Assembly (NCBI GenBank): GCA_902727855.1
Contig: CACVAS010000117.1
Span: forward strand, 62,001 to 126,000
DNA from: an uncultured Sulfurovum sp.
Lineage (GTDB): Bacteria > Campylobacterota > Campylobacteria > Campylobacterales > Sulfurovaceae
Reading direction: 5' to 3'
DNA length: 64,000 nt
Shown here: piece by piece, positions 53,717-62,860 of the stretch
How the letters are laid out: each line of letters starts with the position of its first letter
How positions within the stretch are numbered: position 1 is the stretch's first letter
Notes under the pieces: model-generated
Told to the model about the DNA's origin: nothing
Seen by the model: only the letters and a program-made list of their open reading frames with translations
Databases searched by the model: none
Program-made: the position numbers and the translations under genes

Positions 53717-54130
53717 GATACCTTTTAGACACAAATATAATTTCAGAACTTATCAATGCTGTACCTAATAAAAATGTTATATCCTTTATCTCTCATTTGG
53801 ATGAAAAGGATATATTTAAGTGCCATTACTATTGGTGAAATTAGTTTTGGTCTTGAAAAATTAAAAAGTACACAAAAGAAAAAAGAGCTACAAAATTGGC
53901 TAAATAATGACTTATTAAAAAGATTTAAAAACAAAATAATAGATGTTGATGCCGAGATAATGATACTATGGGGAAGTTTAAATAACACGTTAAAAACGAC
54001 TGGTAGACCTATGCCCATTATGGATTCACTCATTGGTGCTACCTGTCAAACTAAAAAGTTTGTGTTGATTACAAGAAATGAAAAAGATTTTATAAACGTA
54101 GATATTGAAGTCATCAATCCTTTCAAATAA
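53713..54130 (+). pseudogene. VapC (PIN-domain) toxin with a frameshift
   Basis: From TTG 53713 the frame reads RYLLDTNIISELINAV (Asp6) to DEKDIF at about 53817 and then hits a stop. The next frame continues at 53819 with SAITIGEISFGLEKL (Glu), IIDVDAEI, PIMDSLIGA (Asp) and TRNEKDF. All PIN acidic residues survive across the two frames. The break lies in ATATTTAAGT, consistent with loss of two bases from a T-run (or one inserted base). Inactivation, an assembly error or +1 recoding are all possible. Confidence 0.85.
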
Positions 54131-54464
54131 AATTCCTAATAGTAAAACAGCGAAAGAAATAACGTATTATCAAGGTCTTTGTGGGAACGTTGCAGGGTAT
54201 TATTTTAGAGAATGAAATATACCTCACAAACAAGGAAAACCATACTGTCCACAATGAAGAGAAGATAGCTATGTTATCTGTTGTCAAAAATGGTTACTTT
54301 TTTACTATGTGTATAAAAAAGTGAAAGGTTTTTTAATGGACAAACCTATTGGGACGCTGGGACAGGACACTCATAAGCATGGCTAATGTAATCCTCCTAA
54401 TTATAATTAGTTGTTATGCCTTTTTGGGAGACGATGGTGGGAGAGGACAAGACAAAACAATAAA
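54131..54464. other. 334-bp region with no convincing gene
   Basis: Contains only very short frames. A cluster of GGGAC/GGACA words (GGGACGCTGGGACAGGACAC near 54351-54370, GGAGAGGACAAGAC near 54439-54452) looks like degenerate repeat debris. No transposase or RNA gene is evident. Confidence 0.4.
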
Positions 54465-55001
54465 TCACAACTTTCTAAATGGTTTATTTTTAATTTTTAA
54501 CCAGTCTTCGGGAAATGCATTTGTTTGAATTTCTGCTTTAACTAATTTCTCTAAAAATGTACTCATATTCATATTAAATATATATTCTTCATCATCACGC
54601 ATGTTAGTTATCCCTACTTTCCAATTATTTGGATTTTGGTTACTATCATATGCCCAATAGAGAAAGTCTCCATTATCTGTCATTCCCCACAAAAGAAGAG
54701 AATTGTCCTTAGGAAAAACTTCTTTTAGGAAATCCTCAGGAAAATCTCTTTTAAATTCTATATATGAATCTTGAAAGTATTCCATGGTTTCCATTAGGTT
54801 TGCACTACCTTCTACATAAAAAGGGTTAAGTGCCCATAGGAAATCTCCAATTCGCCCAATACCATATATTGATATATATTCTTTGTAATCATCAGGTAAA
54901 ATTGTACCTATTGTTTTTTCAACAACTGCCCAATCATCTTTACTCCCTGTAGCGAGAGGATGTTCTGGAGGAGTCATTACTTTTATTAAATTTTCTATCA
55001 T
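54465..55001 (-). CDS. SMI1/KNR4 (SUKH) family protein
   Basis: A 178-aa protein with the SUKH pattern: LPDDYKEYISIYGIGRIGDFLW near residue 36, LLLWGMTDNGDFLYW near residue 102 and a C-terminal strand/helix block. SUKH proteins are commonly immunity proteins against contact-dependent or polymorphic toxins. No toxin gene is adjacent, so this may be an orphan immunity gene. Confidence 0.85.
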   Translation of the reverse strand: MIENLIKVMTPPEHPLATGSKDDWAVVEKTIGTILPDDYKEYISIYGIGRIGDFLWALNPFYVEGSANLMETMEYFQDSYIEFKRDFPEDFLKEVFPKDNSLLLWGMTDNGDFLYWAYDSNQNPNNWKVGITNMRDDEEYIFNMNMSTFLEKLVKAEIQTNAFPEDWLKIKNKPFRKL

Positions 55002-55285
55002 TATTTTTCCCCATTTACATTTGGTATAGATACATCAAGTCTACTCGCTTCCATCGTCCTCGATGGGAATGTATATATCACTATGATATACTATTCAAAC
55101 TTATGTTAGAACATAACCTTTTGAAATCATGTTTTGAGAATAACCTTGAGTTGTCATAAGACAATAGTTATGGTTATGTCGAAGTGGTATCACCTTTACT
55201 TCTAAAGGTATAGGGGGAGTTATCACTCCATACACTCTACACATACTAAAGTTATACTCTTTACATTAATAAGTAGGAGTTAAAA

Positions 55286-55960
55286 GTGAAAACATTTTTT
55301 AATTTTGGTGAAAAAGTAGAAGGGTATGATATACCTATTTTAAATGAACGTGAAGCAAGAGCAGCAGCAGGTATACTGCTTGTGTTTGCACTGACTTCAT
55401 TTTTTAACTCTTATTTGTTACATGATTTTAGGTTCACAAAAATTTTTGTAACCGTGTTTATGATTGATTTTTTTATACGTATATTTATAAACCCGAGGTT
55501 TGCACCTAGTCTTATATTAGGACGTATGGCTGTGCGTCATCAAAAACCTGAGTATGTAGGTGCACCTCAAAAACGCTTTGCATGGGGCATAGGCTTTGTG
55601 CTAGCAGTGGTCATGTTTTTTATTATAGTCGTGTTTGAATTTATGACGCCTATTAAAATTGCAATTTGTTTGCTTTGTATTTTCTTTTTATTTAGTGAGT
55701 CGGCTTTTGGTATTTGTGTGGGATGTAAAGTGTATCACTTGGTCTATAAAAAAAATGCAAAATATTGCCCCGGTGAAGTGTGTGAAATGCATATGCAAGC
55801 ACCCATACAAAAAACTTCTTTACCAGAGTTCATTATTGCTATAACATTTTTAGCAGTTACGGGTGTCGTCACCTATACTGCATTTGAAAATAAACCAGAT
55901 AACACAGTAACACATGAAATGAAGTGTGGTGCACAGATGAAATGCCAATCAGCTAAATGA
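55286..55960 (+). CDS. DUF4395 membrane protein
   Basis: GTG start with TAGGAG upstream. The 224-aa protein has four membrane segments, an INPRFAPSLILGR segment near residue 72 and a CVGC motif near residue 145 in DUF4395 style, then three further Cys in the C-terminal tail (KCGAQMKC). DUF4395 genes often neighbour sulfur or rhodanese genes; function unknown. The 284 bp upstream hold no gene. Confidence 0.8.
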   Translation: MKTFFNFGEKVEGYDIPILNEREARAAAGILLVFALTSFFNSYLLHDFRFTKIFVTVFMIDFFIRIFINPRFAPSLILGRMAVRHQKPEYVGAPQKRFAWGIGFVLAVVMFFIIVVFEFMTPIKIAICLLCIFFLFSESAFGICVGCKVYHLVYKKNAKYCPGEVCEMHMQAPIQKTSLPEFIIAITFLAVTGVVTYTAFENKPDNTVTHEMKCGAQMKCQSAK

Positions 55961-56076
55961 GTTATGCAAAAATACTCTTTCTTTAGAGCGTCCAATGATT
56001 AGAGTTGCCCTTAAAGACTGCTCATCACATATTTATGGTAAAATTCCACGCATATAATATAGTGTAAGGAAACAAC

Positions 56077-57657
56077 TTGTTTAATATTCAAAACTATTCA
56101 AAACAGAACATCAAAAATGATGTTCTATCAGGAGCTTTGGTCGCCGTTGCACTTGTACCAGAGGCGATTGCTTTTTCATTTATTGCTGGGGTTTCTCCTG
56201 TTGTGGGGCTTTATGGTGCGTTTATCATTGGGCTTATTACTGCCATTCTTGGTGGTAAACCTGGTATGATATCTGGTGCTACGGGTTCTGTTGCTGTGGT
56301 GTTCATAGGGCTTGGGCTCTCTGTCAAAAACATGTACCCAGAGCTTGGGGCTGAGGCATTGAGTATGATGGTATTGCACTACATACTACTCACATCCATC
56401 ATTGCAGGGCTTATACAAATCTTTATAGGCGTGATGAAAATGGGTAAATTTATACGTCTAGTACCCCAACCTGCTCTCTTTGGATTTGTCAATGGTCTAG
56501 CCATTGTCATAGCCATGTCACAACTAACATTTCTCGCTCCACAAAATGTAGACACTTATAGCTCGTGGATAGACATTATGAAAGCGAGTTTCAGTGAAAA
56601 TTACATTATGTATATTATTATTCTTATTACTATGGCTACGATGCAGTATTTACCTAAACTTTCAAAAGCAGTACCTGCAGGGCTAGTGGCTATTGTGCTT
56701 ATTACGCTTGTGGTTTATTTTGGTGATATTACAACAAAAACAGTTGGTGACTTGGCAGACTTGTCTTCAGTGTCTATGCCTAGTTTTGTGATGCCTTTGA
56801 GTGAACTATTTACTTGGTCAGCCATGGCAATTATCTTGCCTGTGGCACTTATTGTGGCACTTGTAGGACTTATAGAGTCACTGCTTACACTCTCGGTTTT
56901 AGATGAAATGGGTGGAGAACGTGGTTCTGGAAATAAAGAATGTGTTGCACTTGGTGTGGGTAACACTACATCAGGTCTCTTTGGTGGTATGGCAGGGTGT
57001 GCGATGATTGGACAATCTGTCATCAACTTTACTTCTGGTGGACTTGGACGTTTGTCTTCATTTACAGCAGCGGTTTTACTCATCATCTTAGTGGTAAGTT
57101 TTTCTGGTGTGATTGCAGCCATTCCTGTAGCAGTTCTAGTAGGTATTATGTTTATGGTAAGTATTGGTACTTTTGAGTTTTCTTCTGTGAAACGTTTAAA
57201 ACATATGCCAAAATCTGATGCCTTTGTGCTTATTGTTGTGACGATTATTACCGTACTTGAAGACTTAGCAGTTGCAGTGATAGCTGGTATTATCATCTCA
57301 GCACTTGTCTTTGCTTGGGAACATGCCAAAATATTATCACGTAGTAAAGAAGAAGATGGTAAGAAAATCTACGAACTAGACGGTCCTCTTTTCTTTGGTT
57401 CAGTTACCTCATTTAACGAACAGTTTGATCTAGAAAATGATCCAAGCGAAGTGGTGATTGACTTTAAAAATGCTAGAGTCATGGACTCATCTGGCGCTGA
57501 AGCAATTGATGGCATTACCGATAAATATAAACAAGCAGGTAAAAAGCTTACGCTTAGACACCTTTCAAAAGACTGTAAAAAAGCCCTACACTCTGCTGGA
57601 CCTTTCTGTACCTATGAGGAAGATGACCCAACCTATAAGGTAGCGACTAACGTTTAA
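56077..57657 (+). CDS. SulP-family inorganic anion transporter with STAS domain
   Basis: TTG start with TAAGGA upstream. The 526-aa inner-membrane protein has about twelve hydrophobic segments, starting with the family SGALVAVALVPEAIAFSFIAG at residue 20, and a C-terminal STAS domain (residues about 425-526) with DFKNARVMDSSGAEAID. SulP proteins carry sulfate, bicarbonate or dicarboxylates; bicarbonate uptake would suit an autotroph, but the substrate cannot be read. Confidence 0.92.
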   Translation: MFNIQNYSKQNIKNDVLSGALVAVALVPEAIAFSFIAGVSPVVGLYGAFIIGLITAILGGKPGMISGATGSVAVVFIGLGLSVKNMYPELGAEALSMMVLHYILLTSIIAGLIQIFIGVMKMGKFIRLVPQPALFGFVNGLAIVIAMSQLTFLAPQNVDTYSSWIDIMKASFSENYIMYIIILITMATMQYLPKLSKAVPAGLVAIVLITLVVYFGDITTKTVGDLADLSSVSMPSFVMPLSELFTWSAMAIILPVALIVALVGLIESLLTLSVLDEMGGERGSGNKECVALGVGNTTSGLFGGMAGCAMIGQSVINFTSGGLGRLSSFTAAVLLIILVVSFSGVIAAIPVAVLVGIMFMVSIGTFEFSSVKRLKHMPKSDAFVLIVVTIITVLEDLAVAVIAGIIISALVFAWEHAKILSRSKEEDGKKIYELDGPLFFGSVTSFNEQFDLENDPSEVVIDFKNARVMDSSGAEAIDGITDKYKQAGKKLTLRHLSKDCKKALHSAGPFCTYEEDDPTYKVATNV

Positions 57658-57667
57658 TGTTGGTTTT

Positions 57668-57707
57668 TAGAAGTACCTTTTATGTAAATAAAAACTAGCT
57701 ACTTCTA
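57668..57707. terminator. inverted repeat between convergent genes
   Basis: TAGAAGTA (57668-57675) and TACTTCTA (57700-57707) could form an 8-bp stem with a 24-nt loop just after the SulP gene, overlapping the end of the converging 49-aa gene. Possible bidirectional terminator. Confidence 0.35.
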
Positions 57708-57854
57708 CGCTATGAACATAGCAACTATCAGTAGAAAAAAAGGCAACATTGCAAAAATATAAATCTTTTTTTGTGTTTTTGTAGTTTTGTATATACCCCA
57801 GAAAAACACTATGACGGTTACAAAAAATACAATGAGTAAAGTGATATTATTCAT
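57705..57854 (-). CDS. 49-aa membrane protein with two helices
   Basis: Starts MNNITLLIVFFVTVIVFFW with AGAGGA seven bases upstream, overlapping the 72-aa gene by 8 bp. Two hydrophobic segments (residues 4-20 and 33-48) flank a basic KTTKTQKK loop, giving a hairpin topology. No family recognised; start signal and coupling support a real gene. Confidence 0.65.
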   Translation of the reverse strand: MNNITLLIVFFVTVIVFFWGIYKTTKTQKKIYIFAMLPFFLLIVAMFIA

Positions 57855-58065
57855 TGGATTCCTCTATTTTCTCACGCCCTAGTTTATCTACCATTTTTAT
57901 ACTATCTAGGGCATTGTTGAGTATTTGTTTTGTAGAAGTCAGAGGTTTCATGTGGAGGTTTGTTTGTTTTTTATCGAGACTTTCATCCATAAGTATAGAC
58001 ATGACTTCATTTTCTAGTTCCTTGGTGATTTCACCCAGTTTAGCTTCTATAAATTCTATATTCAT
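57847..58065 (-). CDS. 72-aa charged helical protein, unknown
   Basis: A highly charged, helical protein (MNIEFIEAKLGEITKELE start) with no Cys or membrane segment. It lies 31 bp after mogA and overlaps the 49-aa membrane gene by 8 bp, making an apparent mogA, 72-aa, 49-aa transcription unit. Function unknown. Confidence 0.6.
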   Translation of the reverse strand: MNIEFIEAKLGEITKELENEVMSILMDESLDKKQTNLHMKPLTSTKQILNNALDSIKMVDKLGREKIEESNE

Positions 58066-58096
58066 ATTCTTTATTACTTCCCTATTTTCTATTTGC

Positions 58097-58630
58097 CTAT
58101 TTTGTTTTGGGTCTAAAGACTTTTATCACGTTTTCATCAGCTTGCATATAGGCACCACCTATCAGGTCAATACAATATGGTACAGCAGGGAAAACGGCAT
58201 CTAAACACTCACGTATTGACTTAGGTTTTCCAGGTAGGTTTATAATAAGTGAACCATTACAAATACCTGCTGTTTGTCTTGAAAGAATGGCTGTAGGTAC
58301 ATACTGTAAACTCACTGCACGCATCTGCTCACCAAAGCCAGGAAGAAGCTTTTGACAGACATTTTCAGTCGCTTCAGTGGTAACATCTCTTTTAGCAGGT
58401 CCTGTACCTCCGGTAGTGACAACAAGGTCACAGTTCTCATCACGTGAGAGTTGTACTAAGGTGGTTTCTATAAGACTTTGTTCATCAGGTATACATCTAT
58501 ATTCATATTCACATTCATTGAGCAAATACGCTTTCATCGTATCCATAATAGCAACACCAGAAATATCTTCATAGATACCTTGGCTTGCTCTATCACTTGT
58601 CGTTACTACACCTATTTTAATTTTATCCAT
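58097..58630 (-). CDS. mogA: molybdopterin adenylyltransferase
   Basis: Activates molybdopterin with AMP before molybdate insertion. The 177-aa protein has IGVVTTSDRASQG at the N-terminus, the MPT-binding VTTGGTGPAKRDVTTEAT near residue 70 and NLPGKPKSIRECL near residue 128, which fit MogA. It follows the SDR gene by 6 bp on the same strand. Confidence 0.93.
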   Translation of the reverse strand: MDKIKIGVVTTSDRASQGIYEDISGVAIMDTMKAYLLNECEYEYRCIPDEQSLIETTLVQLSRDENCDLVVTTGGTGPAKRDVTTEATENVCQKLLPGFGEQMRAVSLQYVPTAILSRQTAGICNGSLIINLPGKPKSIRECLDAVFPAVPYCIDLIGGAYMQADENVIKVFRPKTK

Positions 58631-58636
58631 TTACTG

Positions 58637-59452
58637 TCATCCTATTTTAAAAAGTATTTTATCTAATAAAGTTGTACTTAAAACTCTCTTTAGATAGCCT
58701 AAAATATAGGTTGCTTTTGTAATGTAGTATCGTGGTTTTGGTTTTTTCGCAGCAATGATACTATAGACGACTTGGGCTACTGCATCGGCTTCTAGATTAA
58801 AAGGTACGTTAGATTTTTTAGCATGAAGACTTTTAATGTAGTTTTCTTTATAGTCAGAGTTTTCAATATCTATATTATTTTGAAGTTTCTCTAGAGCATT
58901 TTTTCTAAAATCACTGCTAATAGGACCGGTATTTAAAAGTACAGGATAGATACTTGTTCCTTGTAGCTCTATTCTAAGTGTATCAGTGAGCCCCTCTATG
59001 GCATATTTACTTGCATTGTAAGCACCACGTCCAGCTAAAGAGATGAGACCTAAAACAGAAGAGTGTTGTATGATTTTACCATACCCTTGTGCTTTCATAA
59101 TAGGTAGAATTTGCCTTGTACACTCATGTAAACCAAAGACATTTGTTTCAAACTGCTCTTGAAGCACATTTGTAGGGATGTCTTCTATCATACCTGGTTG
59201 TCCATAACCTGCATTGTTAAACCATACATCTATTTTTTTCTCTTTTTGCATGACTGTTTGTATGACTCTCTCAATGTGTGTTGCATCTCTCACATCTAAT
59301 AGCATGGCATTATCAAAACCCAACGCTTTTAACATCTCAACATCTTCAAGATTTCTAGATGTTGGATAGACAGAAATGAATCGTTCTTTAAGGTATTTGG
59401 CTGTTTCTAATCCTATACCCGAAGAACATCCTGTGATTATAATATTTGTCAT
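58637..59452 (-). CDS. short-chain dehydrogenase/reductase
   Basis: A 271-aa SDR with the cofactor motif ITGCSSGIG at residues 5-13, NNAG near residue 80, catalytic Ser in HSSVLG near 131 and YNASK near residue 145. Substrate unknown. It lies 2 bp after bioV. Confidence 0.88.
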   Translation of the reverse strand: MTNIIITGCSSGIGLETAKYLKERFISVYPTSRNLEDVEMLKALGFDNAMLLDVRDATHIERVIQTVMQKEKKIDVWFNNAGYGQPGMIEDIPTNVLQEQFETNVFGLHECTRQILPIMKAQGYGKIIQHSSVLGLISLAGRGAYNASKYAIEGLTDTLRIELQGTSIYPVLLNTGPISSDFRKNALEKLQNNIDIENSDYKENYIKSLHAKKSNVPFNLEADAVAQVVYSIIAAKKPKPRYYITKATYILGYLKRVLSTTLLDKILFKIG

Positions 59453-59454
59453 TT

Positions 59455-59970
59455 TTAGGCCTCTCTTAATATATGTCCTACATTTTTAATACTATATGTT
59501 GTTGTACATTGAGTAAAAAATGTTTCAGCATTTTCAGCGTTAATTATTTTATCTTTCATACCTAAAAAGACTTCTATGGTGGTACCTCGTGATTTTAAGT
59601 CATCAATTTTATCGGTATCCCACACATACGTTAGTAAGGCTTCAAGATCTTCTTTTGTACCTGTTTGTTTATACTCAGATAAATCAAATGATGATGGATA
59701 AGCGACATTTTGAAGAAAGGTATCGATATACGCTTTATGGTCTGATTCAAAATAACGTAGTTGTGTACGAACAAAGCTTTGTTTCTCCATTTGAAAAAAA
59801 GCTGGAGAGAGTAGAATCAATCTATCTACAAAGTTTGGTGTTGAGTAGGCATACTCAAATGCTTTTTGTGCGCCGTAAGAAAACCCAACGACCGTTCTTG
59901 ATCCATTGCTAAGATACTCAGTAAAGAGTCGATTTTCATTTGCAAGCGAAAAACCATTAAAATATTTCAC
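59455..59970 (-). CDS. bioV: pimeloyl-ACP methyl ester esterase BioV type
   Basis: Alpha/beta hydrolase that releases pimeloyl-ACP in biotin synthesis; BioV is known from Helicobacter. The product is 171 aa, with KYFNGFSLANE at the start, nucleophile elbow GFSYGAQK near residue 45 and the C-terminal His in NVGHILRE. An in-frame ATG at 60051 lies deep in the upstream gene; the GTG at 59970 overlaps the FtsH-like gene end by 14 bp and gives the normal short length. Its ribosome site is weak. Confidence 0.8.
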   Translation of the reverse strand: MKYFNGFSLANENRLFTEYLSNGSRTVVGFSYGAQKAFEYAYSTPNFVDRLILLSPAFFQMEKQSFVRTQLRYFESDHKAYIDTFLQNVAYPSSFDLSEYKQTGTKEDLEALLTYVWDTDKIDDLKSRGTTIEVFLGMKDKIINAENAETFFTQCTTTYSIKNVGHILREA

Positions 59971-61621
59971 GTAGTATCTCTTTACATTGACTATTTGTAA
60001 TATTTTCGTAAGTGAGTAGATAATTTCCAACTTCTGTGAGTGCAGGTTCAAGTGTACTTAAAAGTGTTGTAAGCTCTTCTACAGACTCTCGCATAAGTGC
60101 ATCTTCTTGCACAGAGGTAGCAATAAAGGTATCACTCATAGCATAATCATAGATGACTTTACGAACCAACTCTTTTGCCTGAACTATATCGACAGCAGCA
60201 TTGCTGTATTGTTCTTTATAACGTTGTTTCGTTGCTATACTTCCTGCAAGATGAAATTTAATTTTATGGATGAGTTTTGTACGTGAAAGTATTTCACCTT
60301 CTTGCATAATGAGCCTTGTATTGAGAATACCAATTTTATCATACTCAATGTCAAGCCAAGTGGCTACTACTGCCTTAGCACTTTGGTAAACTGCTTGTAT
60401 TTCTCTCTCTTCATCTGTAAACGAGAGTACTTTACGTTTGCCTAAAAAAACTTTCTCTTTTACCTCTTCAAAGTCAGAAGTTTCAACCGTTTTACGCCCT
60501 TGTCTCATAGCATAAATGGCAGCTTCATTGGTTAGTGTATCAAGTGCAGCGGCATTAAAACCAACAGTCATACGTGAAACTTCTTCTATGTTAACAGAGT
60601 GAGGCTTATTTTTCAAATAGAGCGATAAAACATTTTGTCTATCTTGCAAGTCTGGTAGTGAGATGTGTATACGTCTGTCAAAACGCCCTGCTCTTAATAG
60701 TGCTTCATCTAAAGCATCTACCTTGTTTGTTGCACCTATGACAATGACACCTGAATTTTCTTCAAAACCGTCCATTTCAGTGAGTAGTTGATTGAGGGTA
60801 GCTTCTCTTTCATCATTTCTAAACTCACCACGGCTCTTACCTACGGCATCTATCTCATCTATAAAAATGATACTAGGTGCCATTTGTTTTGCTTTTTTAA
60901 AAAGTTCTGAAACTCTTTTTGCTCCCATACCTACATAAATATGTACAAATGATGCACCTGATTGATAGAAAAAAGGTACATTAGCCTCACCAGCTACTGC
61001 CTTAGAGATGAGTGTTTTACCTACACCCGGAGGCCCTACAAGCAATACACCTTTAGGTAAACGTATATCTAAATCACGATACTTTTGTGGAAAACCAAGA
61101 AAATCAATAATCTCTTCTAGTTCTTCTTTGACATCATTGATACCTGCAACATCTTTAAACGTCACTGTAGAAGTCAAGGCTTGCACAGGCTCACTGATTT
61201 TTGACTCTTCTTGACGACTGATACGCATCTGATTGATTTGTTGTTTTCTGGTTTTTGCCATAAAGTACCAAAGTCCACCCACAAGAATCAATAAAAAAGA
61301 AATATCATAGATATAACTGTTATTTTCTTTTACTTCAACGGGGAACTTTTCAAAAAATAAATTTTTATTAATGGCATCTTTATATATTTTATATTTGCCA
61401 TCTTTCGTATGTAAACGTATATATTCACCATCAACAATAATCTTCTCAATTTTGTTTGCGCTGTAGAGTGTATTGGCCTGTTTATGGGTAATATGAAGAT
61501 GCGTATCTCTCATAAATGTAAAACTCAAGAGTAAGACCAATAAGACTATGAGTCCCACAATAATTTTAATATTTTTATGATTTACAAAGGTTGGATTCAT
61601 TTTTTTATCAAAAATTTGCAT
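59957..61621 (-). CDS. FtsH-like membrane AAA+ protein lacking the protease motif
   Basis: About 554 aa: membrane helix near residues 20-37, short periplasmic domain, second helix near 106-122, AAA+ module with Walker A GPPGVGKT (196-203), Walker B FIDEID (253-258) and RAGRFDRR arginine finger. Where FtsH has HEAGH, this protein reads QSAKA (413-417), so the zinc site is gone while the domain remains. It is probably an unfoldase, adaptor or assembly factor paralogous to true FtsH. I chose ATG 61621 (GGA upstream); ATG 61630 is also possible. Overlaps mtaB. Confidence 0.9.
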   Translation of the reverse strand: MQIFDKKMNPTFVNHKNIKIIVGLIVLLVLLLSFTFMRDTHLHITHKQANTLYSANKIEKIIVDGEYIRLHTKDGKYKIYKDAINKNLFFEKFPVEVKENNSYIYDISFLLILVGGLWYFMAKTRKQQINQMRISRQEESKISEPVQALTSTVTFKDVAGINDVKEELEEIIDFLGFPQKYRDLDIRLPKGVLLVGPPGVGKTLISKAVAGEANVPFFYQSGASFVHIYVGMGAKRVSELFKKAKQMAPSIIFIDEIDAVGKSRGEFRNDEREATLNQLLTEMDGFEENSGVIVIGATNKVDALDEALLRAGRFDRRIHISLPDLQDRQNVLSLYLKNKPHSVNIEEVSRMTVGFNAAALDTLTNEAAIYAMRQGRKTVETSDFEEVKEKVFLGKRKVLSFTDEEREIQAVYQSAKAVVATWLDIEYDKIGILNTRLIMQEGEILSRTKLIHKIKFHLAGSIATKQRYKEQYSNAAVDIVQAKELVRKVIYDYAMSDTFIATSVQEDALMRESVEELTTLLSTLEPALTEVGNYLLTYENITNSQCKEILREIF

Positions 61622-62858
61622 AATTTCCATCTTGTGTTACTTGGATATCATTTAACAAGATCCAGTTGGCTTGTAAGTCTTCTTCACTTGTAACAGATAT
61701 ACGGTTGAAGTATTGATCAAAGCCCTGATATACACCATTTTTCTCACTTTCAAAGAGTACTTCAAGGTTGTCTGTATGTGCACGTCTAAAAGCAAAGTTT
61801 TTAGCATTTATAATAGCTGTCAGTTCTTTGTGACGCTCTTTAGCTATGTTACCTCGTATCTCTGGCTTCATAGTGGCAGATGCTGTGTTATCACGCTTTG
61901 AATAGGAAAAAGCATGCACATGAGTCAGTGGCAATGTTTTGACTCTATCCATGGCTATTTTCCATTCGTCTTCATCTTCACCAGGGTGTCCAACAATGTA
62001 GTCTGTACCCAAGGCATATCCATGTTCTGAAATTTTATGAAAGAGATCGAAGTCTGTTTTAAAGGTATTACGTCTGTTCATGAGTGTTAACATCTTATCA
62101 GAAGTATGTTGGAGGGCTATATGTAACTGTTTTGCCATCCACGGCTCTTTTAGTAGTTCAAGAAATTCATCATCTATTTGAATAGGTTCCAAGCTTCCTA
62201 TACGTATACGTCTAACCCCTCTAATTTGACTCATCTTTTTTAACAGTTTTGCCATAGAAGTATTATGATCAAGCCCGTAAGAACCAACATTGGTTCCGGT
62301 GAGTATAAATTCACCAAAACCATTGGATGCCAACTTACTAATTTGTTCTAAGATAGTCTCTTCTTTATGGGAACGTGCACCACCACGTACTTGTGGAATA
62401 ATACAATAAGAACAAGCGAAGTCACATCCTTCTTGTATTTTGATAAATGCCCTACTCTTTCCTACAAAATCTTCTACAATGGTTGAGTCAATATGTTCAA
62501 GGTCACCTATTTGATAAAATGGCTTATCATTTTTTGCTAGTATTGCATTGATATTTTCTTTTTCAGAGTGTCCTATAACTCCAAAGACCTTTTTATCTTC
62601 AAAGAGGCTTTCTCCTTTAGAGTGAGAACCACATCCAGCTAGTATGACCTTTGCTTCAGGGTTTTTTCGTTTCATAGAAGATATATAGTTACGTACAGAA
62701 GAGTCTGCACCGTTGGTAACGGTACATGAGTTTACAACAATATAATCTGACTCTAACTCATTGTCAGTGAGGCTGTATTCTTTTAGTTTTGACATCATCA
62801 CTTGCGTGTCAAACTGATTGGTACGACAGCCAAATGTTTTAAAATAAACTTTTTGCAT
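61608..62858 (-). CDS. mtaB: tRNA t6A37 methylthiotransferase MtaB
   Basis: Radical SAM enzyme that adds a methylthio group to t6A37 of ANN-decoding tRNAs. The 416-aa protein has the N-terminal UPF0004 domain (FGCRTNQFD near 8, VNSCTV near 43, AGCGSHSKGE near 75 give three Fe-S Cys), the radical SAM CDFACSYCIIP motif near residue 144 and a C-terminal TRAM-like end. It lies 2 bp after the MscS gene and overlaps the FtsH-like gene. Confidence 0.92.
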   Translation of the reverse strand: MQKVYFKTFGCRTNQFDTQVMMSKLKEYSLTDNELESDYIVVNSCTVTNGADSSVRNYISSMKRKNPEAKVILAGCGSHSKGESLFEDKKVFGVIGHSEKENINAILAKNDKPFYQIGDLEHIDSTIVEDFVGKSRAFIKIQEGCDFACSYCIIPQVRGGARSHKEETILEQISKLASNGFGEFILTGTNVGSYGLDHNTSMAKLLKKMSQIRGVRRIRIGSLEPIQIDDEFLELLKEPWMAKQLHIALQHTSDKMLTLMNRRNTFKTDFDLFHKISEHGYALGTDYIVGHPGEDEDEWKIAMDRVKTLPLTHVHAFSYSKRDNTASATMKPEIRGNIAKERHKELTAIINAKNFAFRRAHTDNLEVLFESEKNGVYQGFDQYFNRISVTSEEDLQANWILLNDIQVTQDGNYANF

Positions 62859-62860
62859 CT

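Noticed and set aside
54351-54370. REP/RAYT-type repeat
   Set aside because: GGGAC words cluster here, but there is no defined hairpin, only one location, and no transposase gene.
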